In this document: positions 45,127 to 56,248 of the stretch, piece by piece | How positions within the stretch are numbered: position 1 is the first letter of the stretch | Layout of the letters: each line of letters opens with the position of its first letter | Program-made: the position numbers and the translations under genes | The notes under the pieces: model-generated | Databases searched by the model: none | The model's input: the letters and a program-made list of their open reading frames with translations, nothing else | Told to the model about the DNA's origin: nothing | Origin: Thalassia testudinum | Taxonomy: Eukaryota; Streptophyta; Magnoliopsida; Alismatales; Hydrocharitaceae | Reading direction: 5' to 3' | NCBI GenBank assembly: GCA_037157565.1 | Contig: JAZHRO010000024.1 | Location: 210,923,501 to 210,987,500 of the forward strand | Length of the DNA: 64,000 bases

Positions 45127-45339
45127 GATGTAGAATCAAAATTCAAGATTAGATTGAAATTGATCAGATCTGAAAAGAGATTCCCAAGAAAATCTGTGTG
45201 TGTGCTCTAAATAGAAGGGATGAGGGACTAGATGTGAGATTGACCCAATCAAGGCACCCAAAGATTTTTGGATGACTAAGGCAATTTTGAGACGGATGAT
45301 ACCTTTGAATTAGAAATTCGCACACCCGAAAAGTACATG
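45127..45339 (-). other. Element B leader, segment nearest the ORF
   Basis: Minus-strand text around 45262-45240 (GGGTGCCTTGATTGGGTC) matches element A's leader shortly before gag (about 26011-26030). No ORF. Confidence 0.7.
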
Positions 45340-46170
45340 GGTAGTGTTCTCAACGATTTTGTGCGGATTTAAAGCGTATTACATTGTAGTATAACCGACA
45401 AAATGTTTAAACAAATATAAAGAATTTTATTACTCGAACAACTAGAGTATCCGAGGTCGAACACAGGGAGCAATCTCAGTACTTTGTAAAACCAAAGAAT
45501 ACAACTGTTAAATGCAAATATAATTGATTCAAAGAGAGAATTTTAAAAAGGATGGCTGAAAAAAAAGTAGAATTGGACGTCTGATTTCTGTATCAGACGT
45601 CTTAAATGTGATCTCTCTTTCTCTCTTCTTCTCCTTTCTGCTTCTGTATCTTCCTTCTTCTCCTGCCTTGCCTTTCTTCTTTCTTCTTCTTTTTCTTCTG
45701 ATCTCTTTGCAGTCTTCACTTGGCCTCTTCTTTGTTCTTCTCTCTCTTCTGCCTTGTCTTCCTTCTTCTTCTTCTTCTTCTCGGCGAAGACCTCTCCTTT
45801 CACTGCTACACAGCCTCTTCTTTCTTCTCTTCCTGTTCTTCAGCTGCTAAGTGTTCGGTGCCTCGGTCACTTCTTCCTTCCTGCACACACCACACAGTAG
45901 CAAAAACCTACCCCCGTCCCTCTACCCAAGCGTCTCTCTTTCTCTCAAGCAGTTCACTCAAGCACGCTCTCCCAGAGCCACACGGGTAGTCGGGTCGGAT
46001 TCGCACCCGGGACCAGGCGCACCGGCAAGTGGTGATGCACGAGGAGTGCGTAGGTTTAGGTCAGGTCGGATCCGCCAGATCCGCGACGTCAAGCCGCGGA
46101 CGAGGCGTGTAGGGGCAGTGAGGGACCTCACCCCTGTGCTTACGGAGGCAGTAAGAAGAAAACACAAAAA

Positions 46171-46215
46171 CAATTTATATGATACCTGAGTTTTGCAATC
46201 CCACGATGTGGGGAC
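46171..46215 (-). promoter_or_regulatory. snRNA-type USE plus TATA box in solo LTR
   Basis: Minus strand: GTCCCCACATCG (46215-46204), the USE with one extra C, then 24 nt, then TATAAATTG (46179-46171). The TATA here is the best of the LTR copies. Confidence 0.55.
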
Positions 46216-47207
46216 TATCTGGTCGGTCTTGCCTTCACGCGCGCCGTAGAGCTTTCGTCACTCGATTGCCCAAGCTGATGGCTCCTCTGTGTGACTGGCT
46301 GGCCTCGTTCGCTTCGCGACCTTCGCGAGAGTCTGCTGCACCTGCAGCCTGGGAAGCCTGATGCCCGAAGCTGCTCCAAGCTCCCTGCTGCTTCGGCTGT
46401 TAATGGCGGCCGGAGCGTACACCTGACATCCAATAGAACGGCCTATTGGCCCAATCAGAATAGCTGGAAACCTTCGCCGTAGCACGGCGAAGGCGGTGGA
46501 CGATGCTGCAGGTTGCAGGTCGGCCTAAGCGTGCGTGCCTAGGTCAACCTGTGGCCGGAGATGGTGGGTTGGTCGGGGGGGTGCTTGTGGAGGTCTGGAG
46601 TGGCAGTGATGGGGTGGAATGGGTTCCTGGTGGTGAGGCGAAGCTCACGAGGGGGTTGGCGAGCCGTGTGGAGGGGCGGAGTGGTGTGGGCAGCTCGCCG
46701 GAGGGCGGTCGGAGGCGAGAACGATGGAGGTGGTTAGGTACTGTCGAGGGGTAATCAAGTAAAATAGTAGGGGGAAAAGAGAGAGGAGAGGATGGAGAAT
46801 GTATCTGGGGTTGTCTGGAAGGAAGGGAGGCGGTGGAGAGGACGGCTCGTAACTGCCCGTCGTCGGGGAAGAAAGACCCTGAGGGAGGAAGCGGCGACGA
46901 AGATGAGGTCAGGAGCACGCGCACGGGGTACAGCGCGATGCGGGAGGAAGAGGCGGAGAGGACTCTGCTGCTGGTATGGCAGCAGAGTGACGAGAAGGAG
47001 GGGAGGAGGTCGCCGGAGCTTGCGGGTCGTTTGGACGGAGATGGGAGAGAGGGAATTTGGAGGGGATCTCCGTCAAAATCAAGCTTGGGTCCCTATGGCA
47101 GGGTCTGGGGGGTGTTTTATAGGTGCTGCCGCTCCTATCAGCGCGTGGAGAGCGCGCAATTAGGTCTGCCGGCTCGCCGGAGTTGGAAGGAAGGTGGATA
47201 CCCAAAT

Positions 47208-47229
47208 CTCTCGTGCGTTCGCACGAGAG
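47208..47229. repeat. Perfect U3 palindrome upstream of TATA
   Basis: CTCTCGTGCG and its reverse complement flank TT. The homologous site in element B's 3' LTR (15710-15729) has A/T where this has G/C at a paired position, so pairing is kept. Confidence 0.85.
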
Positions 47230-48062
47230 ATTGGGTTCACACCAGCGATTGTAATTGGCTTTAGAAGGAAGGGAATTCCTCAGAGAATCCCCCTTCCATT
47301 TCTGGGAGGGAATCTCTGAGGGATTAGAGAGCAATCCCTCTCTGAACCTCGCCGGAGCTCGGTTCTGCCCTAACAATGGCGGTAGGACCGGATTGTAAAG
47401 GGGGTGAAGAACTTGGGGGGCTCTTTGCAAGGATATTCAAAAGATAGGGACCTATTTGTGATTTGAATGTACTAAATTGCAAAGTAGGTCAAGATGACCT
47501 CCCCTTAGGTCCAAATTTTGGTATAAACCTAATTTGGACCTAAGGAATCCAATGGAGAAGTTGGATTTCAGGTTTGACCTCGTTTGACTAGACATTTTGC
47601 GTAAAAACCCAAATTTGGTTAATTGAGGAGCTAGGGCCCTAATCTAGGTCAGACTAGGTTCCAAAGGCCAAATTAAGTGTTCTAAACCCTAGAGGATGTT
47701 TTTCCATGATTTTTAGATGGTTTACTCGATTTTTATCCTGATCGGAATCTTGTTAATTTAAGCGGGTCTATTTTAGGGTTACAAAGTGTCATTTAATTCT
47801 TAGATTGCACATAAACCCATTTCTGATTGACTCAACCCTCTTTTTATCTTATTTTGACCATTTGACCTATGTTTTGCTTCTGAGAAATCACGTTTATATA
47901 CTGCAATGGTAAAATTGCAGTTTTAACCTTTATTTCATGTTTTCATCTCAGAGCACTTGTTCCTTCAGTTAAGCCTTCTTCTAGGTTATGTAGGAGCTTT
48001 TATCTTCTTTATTGGGTCAAAATGAGCTAGTTATGGCTCACGATGAGGCTCTCATCAGGTAG

Positions 48063-48231
48063 CCAGGAAGGGAGAGCCCCGCAAAGACTCCTACACAGTA
48101 GAGCGTCCCCACAGGTTACAAGGTTTCCCCCACTCGACCTTCCTTGTCACTGAGGGTCCAGGTAGTCCAGAATGTATGAACTTAAGTCCTTAAGTCTATC
48201 ACTTTTATGTCCTAATTTGTGCCTTGAGTTT
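48063..48231 (-). other. Element B leader, middle segment
   Basis: The reverse complement closely matches element A's leader 25800-25950 (GTGGGGGAAACC, GTGGGGACGCTCTAC, GGCTCTCCC). No ORF. Confidence 0.8.
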
Positions 48232-48247
48232 CACTTGATTAGAAATT
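48232..48247. other. LINE target site duplication, left copy
   Basis: The 16-mer CACTTGATTAGAAATT is repeated exactly at 53321-53336, bounding the LINE. Confidence 0.93.
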
Positions 48248-48374
48248 TTTGTTGCTTTGAAACTGAGAGGAAAGCTATTGTGATACGATAGCAATCCGAA
48301 GGGCATTTTATTTCATACTATTTAAAAAGAAATATGGAGAAATACACATTGGATCCTCATCTATATATGAGGGA

Positions 48375-50838
48375 CTAGCACTCATTTATAATTTGCACAC
48401 AACATACTAGTCTCTCCTGAAATAACTTCTCATTTCTCGCCCTCCATACACACCACGAAGTCACAGCCATGCGCATATGTGGTCTTCTAGGTGCTGGAAA
48501 CCTCTGCCATAGGGAGTCCCATGAGGGTAAAGGTTCCTGACACATTTTTCTCCATATCATATCCATGACCAGGCATGAAGAGAATATGTGAGATAGGCTA
48601 TCACTGTGCAACCTGCATAGATAGCATTCATTTAATGTTGCCCCCATTCTTTTGTGTCTAAGATCTCCCATGATCAAACCTTCCCTCCTGCACAACCATA
48701 AAAAAATTTGTACTTTGAGTGGAATCTTCAATAGCTATAGCTTCCTGTCGACAAGGTCACTTTCCATACTCCTGCTGGATCTGATTATTTCTCCATATGC
48801 CCACTGGGTAGTGTAATTGCCATTCCAAACATATGTGTCCTCCACGCTAGGCCTTGGATTGAAGTTCTGCAGAACTGAAATCAAGTTTTGCCTTTCCTCC
48901 CATAGACGGGTACCCTCTCTGCTGGTTTCAGTTTCATCCAGAGTCCAGTAGTCACTAGTTTCAGACCAGAAGCTACTGATTGAAGCATCTTTGTCTACTG
49001 TAGTCGAGTATGCTCTTGGATAGGAGTCTTTCAAAATACCCAGCGGTGACCATTGTTCATTCCAGAAGCTAAACTCTTGGCCATCTCCAAGCTTCGGCTA
49101 CACCAAATGCTAGTTGCTTTTGACAGCTTGAATAACTGAACTCCAAAAAGGGGATGGTCTGACTGGGAATAGTCTCTTCAACATACTGTTAAAGTAGCTA
49201 TAATAGTCCTCTGTTCCTTGCCATCAAAAATCTTGATCGCCCATTTAATTAAAAGGGCCTCATTGAATTCTTTAAGAGCCTTGATCCCCAATCCACCCTC
49301 TTCCTTTGGTTGGCATATGTGTTCCCACTTCATAGGCTGCATGAATCTCCCCTCATGTCGAGCCCCTTTCCAAAAGAATTTCTTTCGCATTACATCTACA
49401 CATTTCCAAATAGACTTCGGGGCTTTGAAGATGGAGAAGTAGAACACCGGGATAGAAGTAATAACTGAATTTAATAGGATCAGTCTTCCCCCTTTTGACA
49501 AAAATTTGTTGCTCCATCCTTCCAACTTAACAAAAATCTTGTCAAAAAGAATACTTCAGTCACTCTTCCTCAATTTTGAGCACCGCAGTGGTAGTCCTAG
49601 GTATTTAATTGGCAGTTTTGAGCAAGGTGTTCCCAACATAGCTGACAGTGTTTCTTGCTCCTGTTCATTTAGGCCAAAGTAGATCAAGATAGATTTCTCC
49701 CTATTTAGTTTCAGACTTGATATGTCTCCGAAGATCTTCACCATGTGTCCTAGAGCATGAGCTGTAGCAGTTGTCCCCTCCACAAAGAAGACCATGTTGT
49801 CTACATATTGTAAAATAGGGGCCATAGCCCTCCTATTGGATAGAGATAACCTCTTATAACACCAACCTCTGTCAGTTTACATGCATATCTAGTGAGCCCA
49901 TCAACTGCAAGATTAAATATCAAAGGGGCTAATGGGCACCCTTGTCTAACCCCACACTGAGGTTGAATCCAAGCTCCACAAGGTTTCCCATTGATCAGTG
50001 GAGAGAAGGAAGTGGTTGTAATACACCACTTCATCCACTGGATCCAAATGGGAGGGAAACCTCTTCTTTTGAATACTTCCTAGATATAAGGCCATGAGAC
50101 CGAGTCATATGCCTTTTGGCAATCCACTTTCCACATAAATGCTTTGCACTTCCTTCTATGCCACCCACACACCATTTCCTGGGCCATAATGAATGATTCC
50201 TGAAGAGATCTGTTAGGCAGAAAGGCTGATTGTACAGGGTGGATCAAGTGCTGCAAAACAGTCCTCAGTCTATTAGCCAATATCTTGCTCACCATTAAGT
50301 AAATGAAGTTCGATAGAGTGATCAGACTAAAATCAAAAAATTTCTCAGCCCCTTGTATCTTTAGCAACAGAAAGAGAAAGGATTTATTGATCTTGTCAAA
50401 GCCTGCATTGCCCCTCTCAAACTCTCTAATAACATCCATCACCTCATTGCCAATCACACTCCGCACTTCTTTATAGAAGAAAACTTGAATACCATCCGGT
50501 CCGTGGGAACCCTCAGTGTTTAATTCTTTTATGGCATCTATAGTTCCTTTTTCAATGAGAGTAGCCATCAGCTTGGAAGCCTGATCATCTGAGACTCTAG
50601 GAGCATCACTCGCAGCCATCCTCCAGCAACCTCTCTCTGCTGCTCGTGATGAGTCCCTATAACACTTGACAGCCTCTGCTCTAATTTCTTGCATAGATGA
50701 CAGTCTTTGCCCATCTTTGAGGATGGATGAAATAAAGTTAACCAGTTTACGAGGGCTGGCTGTGAGGTGAAAAAATTTTGTGTTGGCGTCCCCCTCCTTG
50801 AGCTAGAGCTGCCTAGACCTCTCCCTCCAATCCATCTC
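48375..50838 (-). pseudogene. LINE ORF2, reverse transcriptase and C-terminal region
   Basis: The minus strand contains GSHGPDGIQVFFYKEV, SKILANRLRTVLQ, DCQKAYDSVSWPYI, WIQPQCGVRQGCPLAPLIFN, an active-site box altered to QYVDNMVFF (family FADD/YADD), KYLGLPL, GGRLILLNSVITSIPVFY and a C-terminal zf-RVT-like segment (PLKVQIFLWLCRREG, CYLCRLHSDSLSHIF). Several stops and shifts (near 50839, 50080, 49800, 49178, 48735) interrupt it. With the Asp changed to Asn it could not act as RT even if expressed. Confidence 0.88.
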
Positions 50839-51858
50839 TTATTTAAAGTCCTCCTCCGTTGCCACACTTTGCCACATTCTTCTGGCTTCAAGGTCATCAT
50901 CAGATAGTGGACCTGCTACCTCCTTAGAATCCAAGATCTGGATTTTATTTAGAGCCTCCAAACGCCTTTGTTGCCTTAGAGCAGACACCGTAGCTCCATA
51001 CTCTTTCAAAACTGTGCGCAGAGTAGACAACTTGGAAGCAAGTCTAATAGTGGCTAAGCCCTCCATCTGTTTGGTCCTCCACTGCAAACCAATCATCTCG
51101 CGAAAGCCAGGCTCTCTCAGCCATGATCTTCTAATCTTGAAGTAGGAGCCTGTTTGAACCTCTTCCCCACTGTTCCAGACCAAAAGAGTGTGGTTTGAGA
51201 AGGGGCGTTCCAGTCCAGCAACGACAGAGAGCTGGAACCTATCGAGGAGAGTAGCATTCCCAAAGAATCTGTCAATCTTCGACATAAGGCCATTTCCATT
51301 TTGCCAAGTGAATTCTACTCCTGAGGATGGGTACTCGTTCAAACCAAGAGATTGGATCACCAGCTGAAATCCAATAGAAGTACTGTCCATGACCCCATTC
51401 GGCCTATCATTCCCTATCAGTACACAGTTGAAGTCCCCACCTACTAGCCAAGCATCCCCTTGCACAAGTTCTGCAATTGCTGCCCAATCATCCCAAAGTT
51501 CCTGTCTCATCGAGGCAATGCATGGACCATAAACGTCGGTAATATAGATGCCATCTTGCTCCTGATTTCTTTGGAACTTACAGGTCACCAGATGATGAGC
51601 TTTGTGTACTTCCAGCAGATGTAACCAAGCCCTTCTCCACCATATAACAATGACACCAGACCTGCCATGCGCGTTAAGCATCACACACTCATTCTCCCTC
51701 GCAGCCTTCATATCATTCCATTCCCTATCAGATTCATTCTCAATGTGAGTCTCTTGTATTATCGCACAATCGATCTCCCACTCTCTCAAATATCTCATTA
51801 GAGAAGCCCTCCAGCTCTTGTCACGCAACCCACGCACATTCCATGTAAGGACTCTCAT
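50839..51858 (-). pseudogene. LINE ORF2, endonuclease domain
   Basis: 339 open codons from ATG 51858. Apurinic-endonuclease-like motifs are in order: TWNVRGL (Asn), IIQETHI (Glu), YITDVYGPC, VGGDFNCV (Asp-Asn) and SNHTLLVW (His; SDH is common in the family). The domain nicks target DNA. It ends at an in-frame stop at 50839; the sequence continues in the same element as RT. Confidence 0.88.
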
Positions 51859-53320
51859 CTTCCTTTTTGAGACCCCTCCCTCTTTTGGTTTTGACTCTTA
51901 CTAACCTGCATAATCGCAGCTACTGCATTTTCATCCAGGATCAGGTCTGATTTCAGCCTCCTCTGTCTGAGCCTGTAGGGCAATCTACCCACACTAACCT
52001 TGGTAGCTGGTCCAGTACCAAACTTTAGGCCTTCGACATCTTTTAAATTCGATTGGGTTCTCAAGGAATTATTCGAGATCTCTTTCAAGACTTGTACCTC
52101 AGTTTTAACAGTCGTTGGCTGTGGATCACCCGCTGCCTCAATCATGGTCTTCAATGCCTCTTTCCTGTCTGATTCCACTTGCTCCGATCCATCATCTCCC
52201 CCATTTCCCCAAGGTGGTGGTCCTTACATTTTTTTGATGCCGGTGCCTCATCTGGGGAAAGCCTACTCGGTACATGTACATTTGTCTCTTCAACAAACTG
52301 CATATAAGATGTCTTATCCTACCCCTTCTCCACAACATTATCTCCCACTATGAATCTCAAGATCAGCAACCAAGAGCTACCCTTGCATCGAAGGATCAAT
52401 CTATCAGGGACCGATCCTACCTTGAAGGCATCCACCATGACATTAAGGACCCGACCATCACCCATAATCAAACCAACATCTGCATCTTTAGCCAATATAG
52501 CAAACCCAGAAATCATGGTCTCCACCACCTCTCTTGATCTCAGGTGAAGCGGAAAACCTTTAATCTCTAGTCTCCCCAATTTAGAGCCTGTCCTTTGGGG
52601 CGACCTCTCTGGCAAAGCTCCATCAAAAGGAGAGACTAATCTCCATATCACCATCAACCCCGAAAAGGAACTCGACTGAAAGCGCAGATGTTCGATGTCC
52701 ATCATCCCCAAGCCAAAAAGCATAAATCATGTGGGGGATAGAAAAGTGATTTTCCAACCATCGGTCAATGGTGATAGAGAGCTTACCAGTTTTTAAAGCT
52801 TCTCTAAGGATGGGTTGCCGGTCATTACCTCTTCGATCAGAGCCCCTCTTAGCACCAGTTCTGCCATTTTGATGTCCTCTGTCATAGGGACTTCTACATC
52901 GATAGTATGACCCCCGTATATAGGAGGAGGCGGCGATGGTGGCGGCTATGCCCTAAAATTCGAACCTCCATAGTGCATATTAGACCCACCCTTCATTTGC
53001 CCACTATTGGCCTTACATGAGTCCTACTTATGGCCATGTCCTCCACACGCGAGGCACACAAGAGAGAAATGGCATACCACTGCCATATGACCTTGACGCC
53101 AGCATCTGAAGTAGACAATCTCCCTCTTGCCCCACGACCAACCCCTATCTGTCCTCCTCATACCCGCCTCCCATCTGCCATTGGCCATGAGACCTCTCCT
53201 TTCTTTCCATCTCCAAGCCCTAGATCTCCACATTGTCCATCCCTTAGCATCACGGTTCCTCCCACCTGTCTCCCTATGATCGCCCTCCATCCTTCCTTCG
53301 CAATAATAGTAAATTTCTCC
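51855..53320 (-). pseudogene. LINE ORF1, zinc knuckle and DUF4283-like
   Basis: From 53320 downward comes a basic region, then YFRCWRQGHMAVVC (first Cys of a CCHC knuckle replaced by Tyr) and CLACGGHGHK, a frame-broken stretch, WRLVSPFDGALPERSPQR and EIKGFPLHLRSREV (52723-52319), and a C-terminal segment (52178-51855). The last codon overlaps ORF2 as ATGA (51858-51855). ORF1 is the RNA-binding protein of L1 elements. Confidence 0.8.
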
Positions 53321-53336
53321 CACTTGATTAGAAATT

Positions 53337-53595
53337 AATTTAACTTGTGACCTAATTTGGAGGTTGGTTGGCCTACAATGTAGACCAACTTCACCTGACC
53401 TGCCCTAAAGATGGCAGAATGAGATCTAGGTCAAGACCTAGAAATCACCCTGATTTGATTCCCAGTTTATTAGGTCCAAGTATTTTAGGGTTCAAGTGAG
53501 ATTAGAGCCTGATTTTAGGGTTTTTTTTCTGATTAGATCTTTTCAACCAAGGGCTTGGGTAGCACACAAATGCAGGTGGGTTTGTTTTCTTTTAT
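53337..53595 (-). other. Element B leader, segment between LINE and solo LTR
   Basis: Bounded by LINE target duplication and GCAGG. No ORF; it is continuous with 55741-56227 once the solo LTR is removed. Confidence 0.7.
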
Positions 53596-53600
53596 GCAGG

Positions 53601-55735
53601 TGGCGAAACGGTGGCAGCAACTAGCTTTTCTTAAGTCGTTGTAGTATAGATAGTTATTGCCATCATTTGCTAATATATAATTTTTTTACTCGGAAAATAA
53701 AGAGTTCCCGAGGTCGAACTCAGGGAGCAAGTTGTATTCTAGAGATATACATGTTCTATTACAAAAATAAAGAGAGAGAGAGATGAAAGTTTGGCTTCTT
53801 CTTCTTTTCTTCTTTCTTTCTCTTTGTCTTCTCTTTAGCTTTTGTTCTTCCTGTTCTTCTTTTCTTGCTTCAGATCTCCCTTCCGTGCTCTTCTTCTTCT
53901 TTTCTTCTTGCTTCTCTTCTTCTTCTGCTTGGCTGCTCCGTCTCTCTTCTTTTCTTCTTTCTTCACCTGTCTTCAGGACGTCGTCTGATTTTCCAATTAG
54001 ACGACTTAACCCGTGGATGCTACAGTGTTGCTTCAGTTCTTCTTCCTCAGTCCTCTGCTTCGGGCAGCCCTGGCTTCTCTTCTTCCTTCAGTCTTCTTCT
54101 CCTTCTCTGTTCAGCAGGCGTATTTCTTCTTCTTCTTTGCCTGCACACTTGCACAGCTTGATCAGAGGGGCAAAACCTAATTCTACCCTCTCCCCCACGT
54201 TTCTCTCTCACGGAAGCCGCTCTTAGGAAAGCTCTCCCAGAGCTGCCGCGTATTCGGGTACGGGTCGTGCCCGGGTCCAGGCCCACCGGCGTGCGTGGTG
54301 GGCGAGGAGTGGAAGGGCGGAGGTTGATCAGGGTGAGGAGGCGGAGGTTCTGTGAGGGTCGGCGAGGCGTATGGGGCTGTGGAGCGATGGGGGCATCTCG
54401 CCGGAGTTTGGCCGGAGACGAAGGGGGTGACGGTGGACAGGAGCGGTCGAGGGTTTAATCAAATAAAAGACAGTGAGGAAAAGAAAGAGGGGGAGATGGG
54501 GAGAAGTTCTGACCTAGCTACGGAGACGAAAGGGGCTGGAGCAAGGCGGCAGTCGTATCGACTGTCGCCGGAGAAGAAGATGCCGAGGGGAAGTGGCGGC
54601 GGCGAGGAGAGGGCCGGAGAGGCGCCAGCTGGGTGCGGCGTGGCGCGGGAAGAGCGAGGGAGGGCAACCCTGTAGCTGGTAGTGCGGCAGAGCGACGAGG
54701 AGGAAGAGGAGAGGCCGCCGGAGCTGGAGGGCTTCTTGTCAGAGTGGGAAGAGAGTGAAAAGAGGGTGTTTCTCCGTCAGGACCGAGCTGCTCAGAACGG
54801 CGGAGCGACGGGGGTATTTATAGAGGCGGAATCAGAAAGGAGGGAAGAGGGAGGCGACGTGTCTCCCTCGCCGGAGGACGTCGGAGATGGAGACCCATAC
54901 CGTCCGTGCGTTCGCACGGCCGGTATGGTGGGTTGCAACGACCAGGGGGGTGTTCCTACGACGGCTGACGACGTAGGGCACCCCCGGTTGTCTTGCCAGA
55001 CCCTCCCCCTTACCCTGCACGGCGCCATGCTCCGCGCAAGGTCGCCGGAGCATGGTGCTGGTCAGGTTTTGGCAGGAGGGACCTGAATGCAAAGAACGAA
55101 GGAGAGTTAGGGGCATAAATGTGAGGGTTCGAAAGTTGAGGGCCAACAAGTAAATATATGAGGACCAAAGTGTAAAGTTGGTCAAGAAGGTTTCTTCTTA
55201 GGCTCAAGTTTTTATACATGACTAATTAGGACCTAAGGAATCTGATGGTGAATTTTATTTCTAGATAAAACCTTGCTTGATCGGTCAATTTACGTAAAAA
55301 CCCAAATTAAGTTATTAATTGGGCATGGTTCTCAATGTAGGTCAAAATGGGTTCCGAAGGCCAAATTGAAGGTTCTAAACCCTAGAGATTATTTTTCTAT
55401 GAATTTTAGAGGGTTTATTCTATTTTTACTTTGCCTCGAACCTCGTGAATTGAAGTGGGTTTGTTTTAAGGTTGCAGATTATCATTTAGTTCCTTGGAAT
55501 TGCTGTAGCCCTTATCAGATCGTCCCACTTTCCTTCTTATTTGGTTTGTTTGACCTATGTTTGGACCTGTATGCAGATTATACTGGTAAAATTGCATTTT
55601 TACCCCTTATGACTTATTTTCTTCTTAAACTCAGAATTCTCTGAGTTAAGCCTTTCCTTGAGTTATGTAGGAGCTTTTTATCCTTTGTATTAGGTCAAAA
55701 TGAGCTAGTTATGGCTCATGATGAGGTTCTCATCA
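53601..55735 (-). repeat. Solo LTR of the element A family, 2135 bp
   Basis: Perfect target duplication GCAGG (53596-53600, 55736-55740). Minus strand begins TGATGAGAACCTCATCATGAG and ends GCCGCCA-like. It is collinear with the LTR of element A except that about 570 bp corresponding to roughly 23745-24315, including the USE module and the hairpin at 23870, are absent. TATA at 54823-54815, hairpin at 54896-54931. Confidence 0.9.
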
Positions 55736-55740
55736 GCAGG

Positions 55741-56227
55741 CAAGTGTGAACTAGCACTCCAAAACTCTAAAAATTGAAATCCTAATTGGCTCTATTTCCA
55801 ATTCCAATTGATCTTTAAAATGTTCTCCTTGGACTTCAAACAAGAAGTGCATAGTCCAAGATGTTTTAGAAATTAAGCATAGGCCCTAATAGGCACAGGC
55901 AATTTGGGGTAGGATCTCTAAACAGAATTGCTTCAAGTCAATGAGATTTGAAAAATTTCGTAAATCAGGAAACTTGCCCTTTTAAATGATAATCACTATG
56001 AAATAAGGCAGGTGATTCCTAATTAATTGTTTCTTTTTTCTTTTATCTTCCCAAGATTAGGAGGTTGATTAGGGAAGAATGGAGAAGTTACCTGCCCTGG
56101 TGTGGCTATTTTGCGTGGAAGATCTCTTTGTGAAGTACCTTGCAAAATCACAAGAAAGCAAACAGGGTAAGTCAGTGCTCAAATATAATCAAATAATACA
56201 GAGAATAGTGGTGAATTGCGCATTGCT
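55741..56227 (-). other. Element B leader, segment next to primer site
   Basis: No ORF. Contains TAAA- and AATC-rich sequence; some similarity in style to element A leader 25250-25790. Confidence 0.6.
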
Positions 56228-56245
56228 TCCTCGGTAGCGGCACCA
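56228..56245 (-). promoter_or_regulatory. Element B primer binding site, mutated
   Basis: The minus strand reads TGGTGCCGCTACCGAGGA just after the LTR, 14 of 18 positions matching the tRNA-Asp-type site of element A. Confidence 0.8.
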
Positions 56246-56248
56246 AAA

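Larger units (their letters stand above)
45345..48057 (-). repeat. Solo LTR (A/B-related family), 2713 bp
   Basis: Flanked by a perfect 5-bp duplication GGTAG (45340-45344, 48058-48062) with no internal region, so it is the product of LTR-LTR recombination. Minus strand starts TGATGAGAGCCTCATC and ends GAGAACA. TATA (CTATAAAAC) at 47123-47115; palindrome at 47208-47229; hairpin at 46471-46493; USE module at 46171-46215. CT-rich frames at 45600-45850 are low complexity. Confidence 0.92.
48248..53320 (-). mobile_element. L1-type LINE, about 5.1 kb, inside element B leader
   Basis: Bounded by a 16-bp target duplication. The minus-strand order is ORF1, ORF2 endonuclease, RT and C-terminal region, then a short 3' untranslated part ending in a brief A-rich tail (CAAAGCAACAAA). 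The 5' end lacks an ATG for ORF1, so it is probably 5'-truncated. Frame breaks show it is inactive. Confidence 0.92.

Noticed and set aside
45543..45989. CT-rich frames rich in Ser/Leu/Phe
   Set aside because: Homopolymer-like pyrimidine tract in a solo LTR; the same tract appears in the other LTRs.
45345..48057. 5' LTR of element B
   Set aside because: It has its own GGTAG target duplication and is clearly more distant from 13855-16567 than 56249-58947 is, so it is an independent solo LTR.
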